DNA of 42,802 nucleotides from a virus. The notes under the pieces were generated by a model. That model did no database searches. It saw only the letters and a program-made list of their open reading frames with translations, and had not been told where the DNA came from. Position 1 is the stretch's first letter; every line of letters starts with the position of its first letter. A program made the position numbers and the translations under genes. Where the stretch lies: IMG/VR virus record IMGVR_UViG_3300042892_002365, positions 1 through 42,802 of that record; one strand, given 5' to 3'. Shown in pieces: positions 1-7,312 of this stretch.

Positions 1-328
1 TATCAAATTCGATGTATTGTGGGTTAATAACTTTACCAGTTACGTTACCTTCCTCATCTTTCAATTCATTATACATTTTAACTAAGACACCACCCTTACC
101 ATCTTCTTCACCATATTTTTTGATTAACTCATCTCTTAATGCTTCAACCTTAGTTCTCTCACCTTTAAGTTCTGTTGAGAAGTCACTCAATTCATATTTC
201 AAAATGATTGATAGGTTTTGTTTACTGAATCCCTCAAACACTTGTTCTCCGGTTTGTGGTTCAATATATCCGTTTATTTCACTTTCTAATTGTAGAACGT
301 CTCCCAATTTTAACGTAATTTTTTCCAT
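1..328 (-). CDS. Unknown acidic protein, 3' end outside window
   Basis: An open frame starts at ATG 326-328 (residues MEKITLKLGD) and runs off the left edge, giving 109 visible residues. The visible part is rich in Glu, Lys and Asp, with a likely helical stretch (RDELIKKYGEED) around residues 60-75, and it has no signal peptide, membrane segment or recognisable catalytic motif. A promoter-like sequence lies 21 bases upstream of the start, and the gene follows the permease gene on the same strand. I do not recognise the family; the partial view and lack of motifs prevent any functional call. It is likely real because the frame is long, shows normal codon use and has its own promoter-like site. 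Confidence 0.7.
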   Translation of the reverse strand, partial: MEKITLKLGDVLQLESEINGYIEPQTGEQVFEGFSKQNLSIILKYELSDFSTELKGERTKVEALRDELIKKYGEEDGKGGVLVKMYNELKDEEGNVTGKVINPQYIEFD

Positions 329-348
329 ATTTTTTAATTATCTTTTAT

Positions 349-377
349 AATATATATCTTAATTTTAAAAATGTAAA
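349..377 (-). promoter_or_regulatory. Candidate promoter for the leftmost gene
   Basis: Reading the minus strand, TTTACA (372-377), a 17-base spacer and TATATT (349-354) precede the start codon at 328 by about 20 bases. The site lies in the short gap after the permease stop codon. Spacing and hexamers resemble a sigma-70-type promoter and match four similar sites in this window. In such AT-rich DNA a chance match is possible. Confidence 0.35.
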
Positions 378-379
378 GA

Positions 380-1387
380 TTAAATTATTGTCAATAGTGC
401 ATAAGTAATCATAAGAGATATCCACACAATTAAAGCCTTCAAGTAGGTCATAAATCCAGTATGGAAATACTTTTGACCGATTGGTAGACATTTATGTGAT
501 GGGGATATCAAATATGCTGAATATTCTAATGTAAAGAATAATACGAAATAATGCATCCCAAAGACACTTGTTAATAAACTAACGATACTTGCATATTTTG
601 CGGATGACCCCAACATAAATGATGAAAGAAATGATATCATTGCAACAACTAAAATGTGTTCGGGTTTACTATATTGTTTAATGTACCCTTCAATCACATT
701 ATAATATGAACCAACCAAGTTACCTAAAATAATAACTAAAGCAACGATCCATATTAGTTCCCAATCGATATACCCCAATATTTTACTCCAACTTTTAGAG
801 TAATAAACTAACCATATTGTGAATCCTGTGAAGAAACCAAAATAGTATTTAGTAAAAAACACACACATTAATATGGTTACTAAAAATGGTATAACCACCA
901 TCGTTATGTTTTGCATATTAATTGGTCCATCTTTAACTTCAATATCAATCTCATCGTCATTTAATGATAAGATATAATATGTAACATACAATACCGATAT
1001 TAAAAGTAATGGCCAAATATATGACATGAATTGCATATAAGTTAAACTTAACACAGCCATTGGAATGATAACCGTTTTCTCTAATGGAGACCATAGATAG
1101 TAATGATGTGTTGCTAAGTAATCGATGATACCAAACTTCTTACGTTTCTTATTATCAACAGGAGCAATGCTGTTTAACATTGATGCCGATAATGCAACAC
1201 GTCCAGGAATAGGTAGGATACCACCAAAGAGTGATACTAAAAACACTACCATCCTCTTAGACTTAACTTTTTGTTCAAGTAGTCTGAATATGTCCATAAG
1301 GTATCCTCTTTCTTTGAGGATACCTGTTACGAACATAATGAATATTAAGTAGACAAGAAACTCTTGTCCTTTGATTAAAATCTCCAT
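380..1387 (-). CDS. DUF401-like multi-pass membrane permease
   Basis: This 335-residue protein is strongly hydrophobic, with about nine or ten likely membrane segments across its length, so it should sit in the inner membrane. The segment around residues 53-105 (GGILPIPGRV, then SASMLN, then THHYYLWSPLEKT) resembles the conserved block of DUF401 proteins, a group of putative transporters of unknown substrate. The start ATG at 1385-1387 overlaps the 3' end of the outer-membrane protein gene by 13 bases, so the two are probably co-translated. A membrane transporter is unusual phage cargo. It may change uptake in the infected cell or block superinfection, but neither is shown. The family assignment is from memory of motifs and moderately sure; the membrane nature is clear. 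Confidence 0.7.
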   Translation of the reverse strand: MEILIKGQEFLVYLIFIMFVTGILKERGYLMDIFRLLEQKVKSKRMVVFLVSLFGGILPIPGRVALSASMLNSIAPVDNKKRKKFGIIDYLATHHYYLWSPLEKTVIIPMAVLSLTYMQFMSYIWPLLLISVLYVTYYILSLNDDEIDIEVKDGPINMQNITMVVIPFLVTILMCVFFTKYYFGFFTGFTIWLVYYSKSWSKILGYIDWELIWIVALVIILGNLVGSYYNVIEGYIKQYSKPEHILVVAMISFLSSFMLGSSAKYASIVSLLTSVFGMHYFVLFFTLEYSAYLISPSHKCLPIGQKYFHTGFMTYLKALIVWISLMITYALLTII

Positions 1388-2259
1388 GCAAATATAATTG
1401 TGGTTCTTGATTGTTTTGCGTCTTGATTAAGACCTGGCATGTGCTCAACATTCAAATAAGCCTTGTTATTAAATCGATATTGAAGTAGTGGCCCAAGATA
1501 CCACTCTTGTGAACCTCCATCAAAATCGTTGTATCTAAACATATGTGACACACCTAAAGTTAAATCATTATTGATGATGTTAGCGTACGATGCAGTGTAA
1601 GCGTATTCGTCTTCACGAAGTTCTTTGACTCTTGATAAATTACCTTCATAAATTGCGTTGAATCCCCAAATACCTCTTTCTCCGATTCTGTCACCCAATA
1701 ATAATTTTGGTTCGATACCCCAACGACCATCTAACATTTTTGTTTCCCAATAAAGAGTTGGGTTACCCCATAACTTACCCCAATCGGCAAGAGCATAACG
1801 AAATTCCCAAGAGAACCCTCTCCATTTGAATTCTTTGTCTCCATTGTATCCATCATAAACCGTATGTGAATATAAGTCTAACTGAAGTCTTTTACCCAAA
1901 CCGAATGTGAACTCATCCCTCATTCTGATTTGTGCCGGTCCGTTTCTTCTTTGTCTGATATCAAACCACTTCTCGTACATTGCGGTACCTGGTGGGTTCA
2001 TCACATAAACTCTAGTGGATGCAAACATTCTCATTGTTGTCCAAAGTGGTTGACCGTAAGGACCTACCTTGGTCATTAAAGGTACCTTCTTTGCTGTAAC
2101 AACAATTTCTTGTAATTGATTAGGGACTGTGTCCGTTTGAACTTTTAAGGATTGTTCTGAACCTTTCTGAATTGCACTACTACTGTATTGTCCAAATGAC
2201 ATAGTGGTAGTAAACAATAGTGCTAACATTAGCGATAGCATTGTGATTGTTTTTCTCAT
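1375..2259 (-). CDS. Small outer-membrane beta-barrel protein, secreted
   Basis: The 294-residue protein starts at ATG 2257-2259 with a clear signal peptide: RKT, a hydrophobic core, then MSFGQ, a typical Bacteroidota cleavage region. The mature N-terminus carries LQEIVVTAKK, which resembles the TonB-box/plug-start sequence of TonB-dependent receptors, but the protein is far too short to hold a full receptor. The remainder alternates polar and aromatic residues in beta-strand style (for example RLQLDLYSHTVYDGYNG) and ends in FAWRF, whose C-terminal Phe is typical of outer-membrane barrels. The open frame extends upstream to 2376, but that part only reads through the tRNA gene. It overlaps the permease gene by 13 bases, suggesting a paired outer- and inner-membrane unit. 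Origin from a host is plausible. The precise family is unknown. Confidence 0.75.
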   Translation of the reverse strand: MRKTITMLSLMLALLFTTTMSFGQYSSSAIQKGSEQSLKVQTDTVPNQLQEIVVTAKKVPLMTKVGPYGQPLWTTMRMFASTRVYVMNPPGTAMYEKWFDIRQRRNGPAQIRMRDEFTFGLGKRLQLDLYSHTVYDGYNGDKEFKWRGFSWEFRYALADWGKLWGNPTLYWETKMLDGRWGIEPKLLLGDRIGERGIWGFNAIYEGNLSRVKELREDEYAYTASYANIINNDLTLGVSHMFRYNDFDGGSQEWYLGPLLQYRFNNKAYLNVEHMPGLNQDAKQSRTTIIFAWRF

Positions 2260-2292
2260 TTTGTTTTTGTTTAAGAAAAGTTTATAAAATTG

Positions 2293-2382
2293 CGGGGAGG
2301 AAGAGATTCGGACTCTCGATTGAATGTTAAGTCCAATAGCAGCTTCGGAGGCTGTCGGTTTAAACCACTCACCCACCTCCCC
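2293..2382 (-). tRNA. Class II tRNA, apparent anticodon CCG
   Basis: A 90-base cloverleaf folds by hand on the minus strand. The 7-bp acceptor stem is GGGGAGG/CCTCCCC, and the D arm has loop AGTGGTTTAA closed by GGT/ACC. The anticodon loop is CTCCGAA on stem CAGC/GCTG. The variable region is 21 bases with ATTG/CAAT pairing. The T arm is GAGAG-TCCGAAT-CTCTT, the discriminator base is G, and CCA is not encoded. The long variable arm and overall form are those of tRNA-Ser (or Leu/Tyr). With U33 and A37 in place, however, the anticodon reads CCG, an arginine anticodon. Base pair 27-43 is A-C. It may be a tRNA-Ser whose anticodon has changed, a degenerate tRNA, or a misread by hand folding. Confidence 0.8.
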
Positions 2383-2396
2383 TTACAATATATTAT

Positions 2397-2425
2397 AATA
2401 TAAACAAAAAATATCAGATAATCAA
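2397..2425 (-). promoter_or_regulatory. Candidate promoter for the tRNA
   Basis: On the minus strand TTGATT (2420-2425), a 17-base spacer and TATATT (2397-2402) lie about 15 bases before the tRNA 5' end at 2382. The upstream hexamer directly follows the stop codon of the methyltransferase gene. It has the same arrangement as the other candidate promoters in this window. It could also drive the outer-membrane protein and permease genes downstream. Confidence 0.4.
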
Positions 2426-3088
2426 TTACCTTTCAATTAAAAATATTCCAAGACCATTCCAAAAGTCTTTAGAATCTTCTCCACTTGTATGTATATTTTT
2501 TTGATATGTGATAATAGAATTACTTTCTTCTAATGCTTTAATTGCACCCTCTTTTTGCCAATTCCAATCATCTACAATGAGAATACATTTATCTGACATA
2601 TGTGGAATTAATTTCTTAATTGTTGTGTATTGGTCATAGTATTTTGTTTCCCCATCATAGAATATAATATCTAATGGTTCTATGGTTGAATAATCAAACT
2701 CTAAATAATTTGCACGATACACATTCATGTTTTCCACGTTACCAAATTTCTTTACGTTCGATAAGAACTCTTCTTTCGGGTCGTTGGGTTGACTTCTTAA
2801 ATAAGATGTCATCTTTTGACTAATTCCGTTTGGCATTAAAAATGGTGAACTCCAATTATCAATACCAGTTGCTTTAATATCATTACCATAAATTGCAGAA
2901 CAAAATGTGGAACCCCTGAATACACCAATTTCTAAATAATGTGCACCATCAATATTACATATGTTATTGAGTAAACACTTCACTTTATTACTTGTGATTC
3001 CTTGGATGTTTATAATATCTAAGGTTAATTTAGATACTTCTAATTCTGCCCAATGTATTGAGTCTTCAATATGTTTAATATAATCCAT
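2426..3088 (-). CDS. Class I SAM-dependent methyltransferase-like protein
   Basis: The 220-residue protein (start ATG 3086-3088, overlapping the preceding stop by one base; an in-frame GTG lies just upstream) shows a Rossmann methyltransferase layout. HYLEIGVFRGSTF around residues 50-62 is the glycine-containing SAM-binding motif I. IIFYDGE and CILIVDDWNW further on match the strand and acidic motifs of the Methyltransf_24 / macrocin O-methyltransferase (TylF-like) group. Such enzymes methylate sugar or small-molecule hydroxyls in the cytoplasm. It is the last gene of a tight block with a U32-like Fe-S protein, a radical SAM enzyme and a 2OG oxygenase, so it probably shares a substrate with them. 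The substrate is unknown. Confidence 0.75.
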   Translation of the reverse strand: MDYIKHIEDSIHWAELEVSKLTLDIINIQGITSNKVKCLLNNICNIDGAHYLEIGVFRGSTFCSAIYGNDIKATGIDNWSSPFLMPNGISQKMTSYLRSQPNDPKEEFLSNVKKFGNVENMNVYRANYLEFDYSTIEPLDIIFYDGETKYYDQYTTIKKLIPHMSDKCILIVDDWNWQKEGAIKALEESNSIITYQKNIHTSGEDSKDFWNGLGIFLIER

Positions 3089-4113
3089 CACTTTCCTTTT
3101 TTATGGTCCGCAACAATGTCGCAGTAATTACAATCCCAACATTGAAATTTACATTTTTTAATTTTATTTCTCCAACCATCTAATTCATCTGATGGTACAC
3201 CATCTAAATATATTTCAGATGTTGGTCCTAATATTTCATTTCCCTTTGCATATGCTTTAATTACACTCATAGTATCATCTAACTTATTGAAACTATCTCT
3301 TCCGTGCATTTTGAATACATCAACATAGTTAAGAAATTCATCATAGTCTTTCTTAAATGGTGGTATGGTTGCAGCTTTAAAAAAGAACGCATTAATTTCT
3401 TTTTCCCATTTATATTCACAAGTTACTTTTGATATCTCGTGTCTAAAATATGGTAACTCATTATCAGTCTTTAAGTTATTGTATGAATAGTGTTCATCCA
3501 TCATTGGACATCTACCTAAACAACCTTCATTCGTTAATAATGCAATGTTTACATACCTACCATATTTCTGTTGGAATTGTAATTGAGCTCGTCTAATGTT
3601 TTTTAATTCTTCAACATCTCTCATTAAAATTCTATCGATGTTGATGTAATCAAATCCTTGCTCCGCATTGTACCAGAAGTCTTGTGCTGTTGCTACCTTC
3701 CTAAGAATAGTATTCTTAATTTCCATATCAGGAAAGTGTTTCTTAAGACCCATAGCAACCCAATGTGCGTGTGGTATGGTTATACATCTTAATCCCTTTT
3801 CATATAATGGTTTAAGGTTCTCAATAAACATTTGATAGTTATTGAAATTAGGGGATATGTTAATATTATTAAATGTTGCGCTAACTCTAATACCCAACAC
3901 ATCCTGTATTTGAAGCGCGTTCTCTATTACAACGTTTCTATCTTCCGGTGTAAATACAGAACCCATTGCATCTTGGGTGAATGGTGGGATTCTACATGTA
4001 AAGTAAACATCATATATCCAATCTTTATGTTCTTGTAAGAATGGTACGAATCTACCAATGAAATCTTCCTCAGATAACATTGGATTTAATGGTATTGAAA
4101 ATATTTTACTCAT
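3088..4113 (-). CDS. Peptidase U32-like Fe-S TIM-barrel protein
   Basis: This 341-residue protein resembles the U32 group (UbiU/UbiV, RlhA/YegQ-like), which are iron-sulfur TIM-barrel proteins acting in hydroxylation and RNA modification rather than proteolysis. LLTNEGCLGRCPMMDEH near residues 193-208 (Cys198, Cys202) matches the family's NEGC..C signature, and the C-terminal CKFQCWDCNYC (Cys321, 325, 328, 331) could complete one or more clusters. Repeated strand-turn segments such as CITIPHAHWVAM fit a barrel. It overlaps the radical SAM gene upstream by 8 bases and the methyltransferase downstream by 3 bases, so the three are surely co-expressed. A divergent radical SAM-like role cannot be excluded. 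Confidence 0.6.
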   Translation of the reverse strand: MSKIFSIPLNPMLSEEDFIGRFVPFLQEHKDWIYDVYFTCRIPPFTQDAMGSVFTPEDRNVVIENALQIQDVLGIRVSATFNNINISPNFNNYQMFIENLKPLYEKGLRCITIPHAHWVAMGLKKHFPDMEIKNTILRKVATAQDFWYNAEQGFDYINIDRILMRDVEELKNIRRAQLQFQQKYGRYVNIALLTNEGCLGRCPMMDEHYSYNNLKTDNELPYFRHEISKVTCEYKWEKEINAFFFKAATIPPFKKDYDEFLNYVDVFKMHGRDSFNKLDDTMSVIKAYAKGNEILGPTSEIYLDGVPSDELDGWRNKIKKCKFQCWDCNYCDIVADHKKGK

Positions 4114-5113
4114 GTTGGTTTCCTTCTAAACATCCACCACAAATTCCGTTACATAACGTGTCATAGAAATGACAATCTAAACAGTCTTTTGGTAATGTAT
4201 AATTTTTATGATTTTCTGTGTATAATTTATCGAACTCTTCTCTTAATGATAATATATTACTTTCTCCCGTAATATTCAATACATTATCGATTTTAACTTT
4301 ATCTTCCAATGGATAACAATGTATTGAACTTCCGTCAGGGAAAACATCTAAGGGCATAAATCCACATATTGTTTTATACTCCGGTATTTTAAATGTGGCA
4401 AACCCTAATGAATTTTCCATTACAGATTCTTTTGATTTACCTTCCCATAAACATGGTGGTACTTGGCAATCGGAAGTAATTCTAATATCATTATACTTAC
4501 CAAATTTAAGTATCTTAGTAATCTCCGAACCCATTTCTTTGTTGTTAACAAGATATATGTTTGTTAAATCTAACCCAACTCTAATGGCATTAATCTTACC
4601 ATCCAATTGATGGTACAACCATTTAATGTACTCATAGAAATTCTTTTCTTTCCAATTACTTGACATTGTAATTGCCAAATATAATCTTGGGTGATTATCA
4701 AACCCCCATGTGTTAAGATAAGCGTTGTAAATTTCAGTGTAATTCTTTTTGAATATAACCATTCTATTCTTCTCATCTAACTCAGCAGCGTTTGGGAATA
4801 CCCATCGAATGTGTCTAATGTTTTTAATGATGAATTCTCTTGTGGTTTTACTAAACAGAAAGTTACTTACAAGATTGATTTTTAATCCTTTAGATATGAT
4901 ATGTTCAACAATTCCTGTGAAGTTCGAATGTTGTGTTGGTTCACCACCTAATATGGTAATCTCTTCTTTACTATTGTTAAGTTGGTAGTGGTCAATTAAC
5001 TCATCTACTTTAGATAAAGTCATTTCACCTAAAGTATGTTGTACTCTAGCTTCTTCCTTTGTGAAACAAAAAGAACATCCTTTAGCACATGTACCATTAA
5101 TTACAAAGTTCAT
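4106..5113 (-). CDS. Radical SAM enzyme with SPASM-like C-terminal cysteines
   Basis: The 335-residue protein begins directly with the [4Fe-4S] cluster motif CAKGCSFC (Cys9, Cys13, Cys16), followed by the SAM-binding ITILGGEP sequence, so it is a radical SAM enzyme able to start radical chemistry from S-adenosylmethionine. The C-terminal 25 residues hold six cysteines (311, 314, 321, 325, 328 and nearby spacing CxxC, CxxxC, CxxC), consistent with SPASM or Twitch auxiliary clusters as found in peptide- and sugar-modifying members. Its stop overlaps the U32-like gene by 8 bases, and its start directly follows the 2OG oxygenase stop. Substrate unknown. Confidence 0.88.
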   Translation of the reverse strand: MNFVINGTCAKGCSFCFTKEEARVQHTLGEMTLSKVDELIDHYQLNNSKEEITILGGEPTQHSNFTGIVEHIISKGLKINLVSNFLFSKTTREFIIKNIRHIRWVFPNAAELDEKNRMVIFKKNYTEIYNAYLNTWGFDNHPRLYLAITMSSNWKEKNFYEYIKWLYHQLDGKINAIRVGLDLTNIYLVNNKEMGSEITKILKFGKYNDIRITSDCQVPPCLWEGKSKESVMENSLGFATFKIPEYKTICGFMPLDVFPDGSSIHCYPLEDKVKIDNVLNITGESNILSLREEFDKLYTENHKNYTLPKDCLDCHFYDTLCNGICGGCLEGNQHE

Positions 5114-5758
5114 TTAAACGTATCTAAATTGTTTAGTCTTGAGCCAATTTGGATTGGCGTCAGGTTCGTTATTAATATCAAATGCGATTCCCACTCTTAA
5201 ATCACCATTCCATTGTTTAAATTCATGTTCAATATATGATGAAAATATTGAAACTTCTCCAGGAATGTTTGGGAGGTCGACTACATTGATACTACTATCA
5301 AATATACCAATTTTTTTTTGTTTAAACAAATATGTTGTATGTGTTTTTTCTGATGAGTAAAGAAAGCAATGACCGCTAAGTGCATATGGAAATTTCTTTT
5401 TACTCATATTATCCATATGTTTGTGTAGTCCAAGATAATCACCTTGTCTAAAAATGTTTGCCCACATTTTAATATAGAAATTTTCCCATCCTAATGTATT
5501 GAAAATCAATTCTTTAATCTTAGATATTAAAATGTCAGTTTCAGGGATTTCTAAATCAATTAAATTATAATATGTGTGATAATTTGTTATATTACTATGG
5601 TTTACAATGTTCATGTGTAACTTTGTTCCATCGTTAAGTCCCTTAATGTAAGATTCCCTTTCCAATATTTTATCAGAAAGGGAATTAGTTGTTGTAGAAT
5701 CTATGAAGTCTGATGTTATGATACCATATTCATAAGTTTCTAAATAATTTTCAATCAT
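5114..5758 (-). CDS. 2-oxoglutarate/Fe(II)-dependent oxygenase
   Basis: The 214-residue protein shows the double-stranded beta-helix oxygenase signature. The iron ligands are His114-x-Asp116 (in GLHKHMDNM) and a distal His178 (YIEHEF). Arg188 ten residues later (DLRVGIAFD) would bind 2-oxoglutarate. This layout fits the 2OG-FeII_Oxy_5-type group common in marine phages. These enzymes hydroxylate proteins, nucleic acids or small molecules. It is the upstream gene of the radical SAM / U32 / methyltransferase block and starts at ATG 5756-5758, right after the next gene's stop. Confidence 0.85.
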   Translation of the reverse strand: MIENYLETYEYGIITSDFIDSTTTNSLSDKILERESYIKGLNDGTKLHMNIVNHSNITNYHTYYNLIDLEIPETDILISKIKELIFNTLGWENFYIKMWANIFRQGDYLGLHKHMDNMSKKKFPYALSGHCFLYSSEKTHTTYLFKQKKIGIFDSSINVVDLPNIPGEVSIFSSYIEHEFKQWNGDLRVGIAFDINNEPDANPNWLKTKQFRYV

Positions 5759-5759
5759 A

Positions 5760-6500
5760 TTAAAAATCCATTGCTAATGTTAAAGGTGAAGTCTCAACAT
5801 TCTCATCTAATTGTTGTTGGTAACTCATACTAACACCAAATTTCTCATGTTTCAATCTATGACAATCAGGAACGTTTTGACATGCTTTAACTCTTTGTTC
5901 TAATTGTTGTTGTTCAACAAGTAAATTAGCTAATTTTATTTTATATGACTCAACATTTGTTAAAATTTTAGTAACTAACTCTTGTTTAGTTACACCTCTA
6001 CCTGTTGCCAATATATCAATCAATGGCGTACTGGCGGTATTATCTGATTGGTAAAGTAACGCCTCTCTTTTTTGTTCTTCCCAAGTTGCAACCTCTAAGT
6101 TAGAAGCATCAACAATTAGATTTTTCATTCTTTCAGAAAATCTATCGGCGATGACTTTTAACATTACGAACTTATTAAACTTAACTGCCAATTCTCTATC
6201 CTCATCTGTTAAAAAATATTTTACTTTTTCAGTTTCAAGTTCTCCCGAGTTTGCAAATTGTGGGAACTCATCTATAACGTTAGAATTAGTTCTAATTGAA
6301 ACATATTCCTTATAGATATCTGCGAAGATATATCCTCTAGCAAATTCCTCGGGAACAACAACTGCATTCATTTTTATTAATTCAACTCTGTTATCGTCAT
6401 AGTCAGCATGTATTCTACCAACGGTGTAGTTTAAATAACTACTTAACTTAGTTACATACCCAGGAGACTCTACCCCCATTTTAAAAATAATGTGTTTCAT
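5760..6500 (-). CDS. Tail-fibre assembly-like protein (DUF4376-like)
   Basis: The 246-residue protein has a central-to-C-terminal segment around residues 138-200 (ATWEEQKREALLYQ, then TPLIDILATGRGVTKQELVTKI) that matches the pattern of DUF4376 found in phage tail-fibre assembly proteins: paired aromatic/acidic helix, then a P-L-x-A-x-RG-x-xxxEL motif. A coiled-coil-like stretch with LLVEQQQLEQRV follows. It starts at ATG 6498-6500 in a TAATG overlap with the gene upstream and lies just downstream of the fibre genes, the usual place for fibre chaperones. It probably helps fold or attach the fibres. The assignment rests on motif memory, not a search. Confidence 0.55.
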   Translation of the reverse strand: MKHIIFKMGVESPGYVTKLSSYLNYTVGRIHADYDDNRVELIKMNAVVVPEEFARGYIFADIYKEYVSIRTNSNVIDEFPQFANSGELETEKVKYFLTDEDRELAVKFNKFVMLKVIADRFSERMKNLIVDASNLEVATWEEQKREALLYQSDNTASTPLIDILATGRGVTKQELVTKILTNVESYKIKLANLLVEQQQLEQRVKACQNVPDCHRLKHEKFGVSMSYQQQLDENVETSPLTLAMDF

Positions 6501-7264
6501 TATAATAATTTTTCGTTTATAGTTTCATTAGATGTTCCAATTTTAAATTGGTCCTTTAATTCATTTGAAATCATATCTTGATTAGTTGCTGCCATACCCA
6601 TTAATGTGTTAATGTTTCTATCTATGGTAACAGTATATGTTGACGCTAACGCCATAACTTCTTTTTGTTGTTCGGGTGACATCATTAAAATTGAATCTAA
6701 ATTACCTGTACCGACTCTACCGTAAGATATCATATCCAACATCGCCTGTTTAGCCATACGAACACTCCAATAATCTTTCTCATATTTATCCTCAAGTAGT
6801 TGGTTATTAAAAACTTCCATAAGAGACCTACCATCTGGCATTTTACTATCGTCACTTTCTAAAAAATCTTTAATCAAGTCAATAAAAATTTGTCTTTCTC
6901 TATATGCATCCTTTAAATTTCTTTGGTATTTTCTTAAGTCGATGTGCATATCTTTAATACCCAATTCAACTAATTCCTTTCTTAATGGTTCAGTTAAGAA
7001 TTCCATTTTCTCGTGTTCTAATTGAATTTCAATTTCTTTTTTTCTAAGAAGATATTCCATGTGTTCTGCAGCATCCTCTCTTGATCTTAACTCCATTAAC
7101 CATTGTCTTAATTTAGCATATGGAGTTATTTGTGCTCCACCAACAAAGTTTTCCGCTTTATACTTTGGTAATGCAAAACTTAATCCTTCAGCAACGTCCA
7201 ATAGTTTTCTATCTTCTTCGTTTAACGTATCTGATGCTCTTTTGTATTCAAATTTTTTGTCCAT
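6500..7264 (-). CDS. Unknown helical, charged protein in the tail-fibre region
   Basis: This 254-residue protein is rich in Glu, Lys, Leu and Met and is predicted by eye to be largely helical. Likely coiled coil spans residues 65-110 (AAEHMEYLLRKKEIEIQ and following), and a methionine-rich part follows from residue 170. It has no signal peptide, membrane segment or enzyme motif. It ends in a TAATG overlap with the assembly-like gene and is preceded by the window's best promoter-like sequence, so it may open a short transcription unit. Similar charged helical proteins occur beside fibre genes in marine T4-like phages, so a structural or chaperone role is likely but unproven. Confidence 0.7.
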   Translation of the reverse strand: MDKKFEYKRASDTLNEEDRKLLDVAEGLSFALPKYKAENFVGGAQITPYAKLRQWLMELRSREDAAEHMEYLLRKKEIEIQLEHEKMEFLTEPLRKELVELGIKDMHIDLRKYQRNLKDAYRERQIFIDLIKDFLESDDSKMPDGRSLMEVFNNQLLEDKYEKDYWSVRMAKQAMLDMISYGRVGTGNLDSILMMSPEQQKEVMALASTYTVTIDRNINTLMGMAATNQDMISNELKDQFKIGTSNETINEKLL

Positions 7265-7283
7265 AATATTTTCAATTTATTAA

Positions 7284-7312
7284 AATATAAATAAAATTTT
7301 TGATAATGTCAA
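7284..7312 (-). promoter_or_regulatory. Candidate sigma-70-like promoter
   Basis: The minus strand carries a consensus TTGACA (7307-7312) directly after the upstream gene's stop codon. A 17-base spacer and TATATT (7284-7289) follow, 20 bases before the start codon at 7264. This is the strongest of the five sites of this form in the window. It could drive the helical protein, the assembly-like protein and the modification genes downstream. Confidence 0.45.

Noticed and set aside
12-350. Plus-strand 112-residue frame at the left edge
   Set aside because: The minus-strand frame over the same bases has a promoter-like site, a proper start and acidic coding character; the plus frame is its shadow.
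2260-2376. N-terminal extension of the outer-membrane protein frame (MGEWFKPTASEAAIG onward)
   Set aside because: It reads straight through the tRNA gene; the signal peptide begins at ATG 2257-2259, so the frame upstream is not coding.
3089-3091. GTG start for the methyltransferase
   Set aside because: ATG 3086-3088 lies one codon later in a TGATG stop-start overlap, the common coupling form here.
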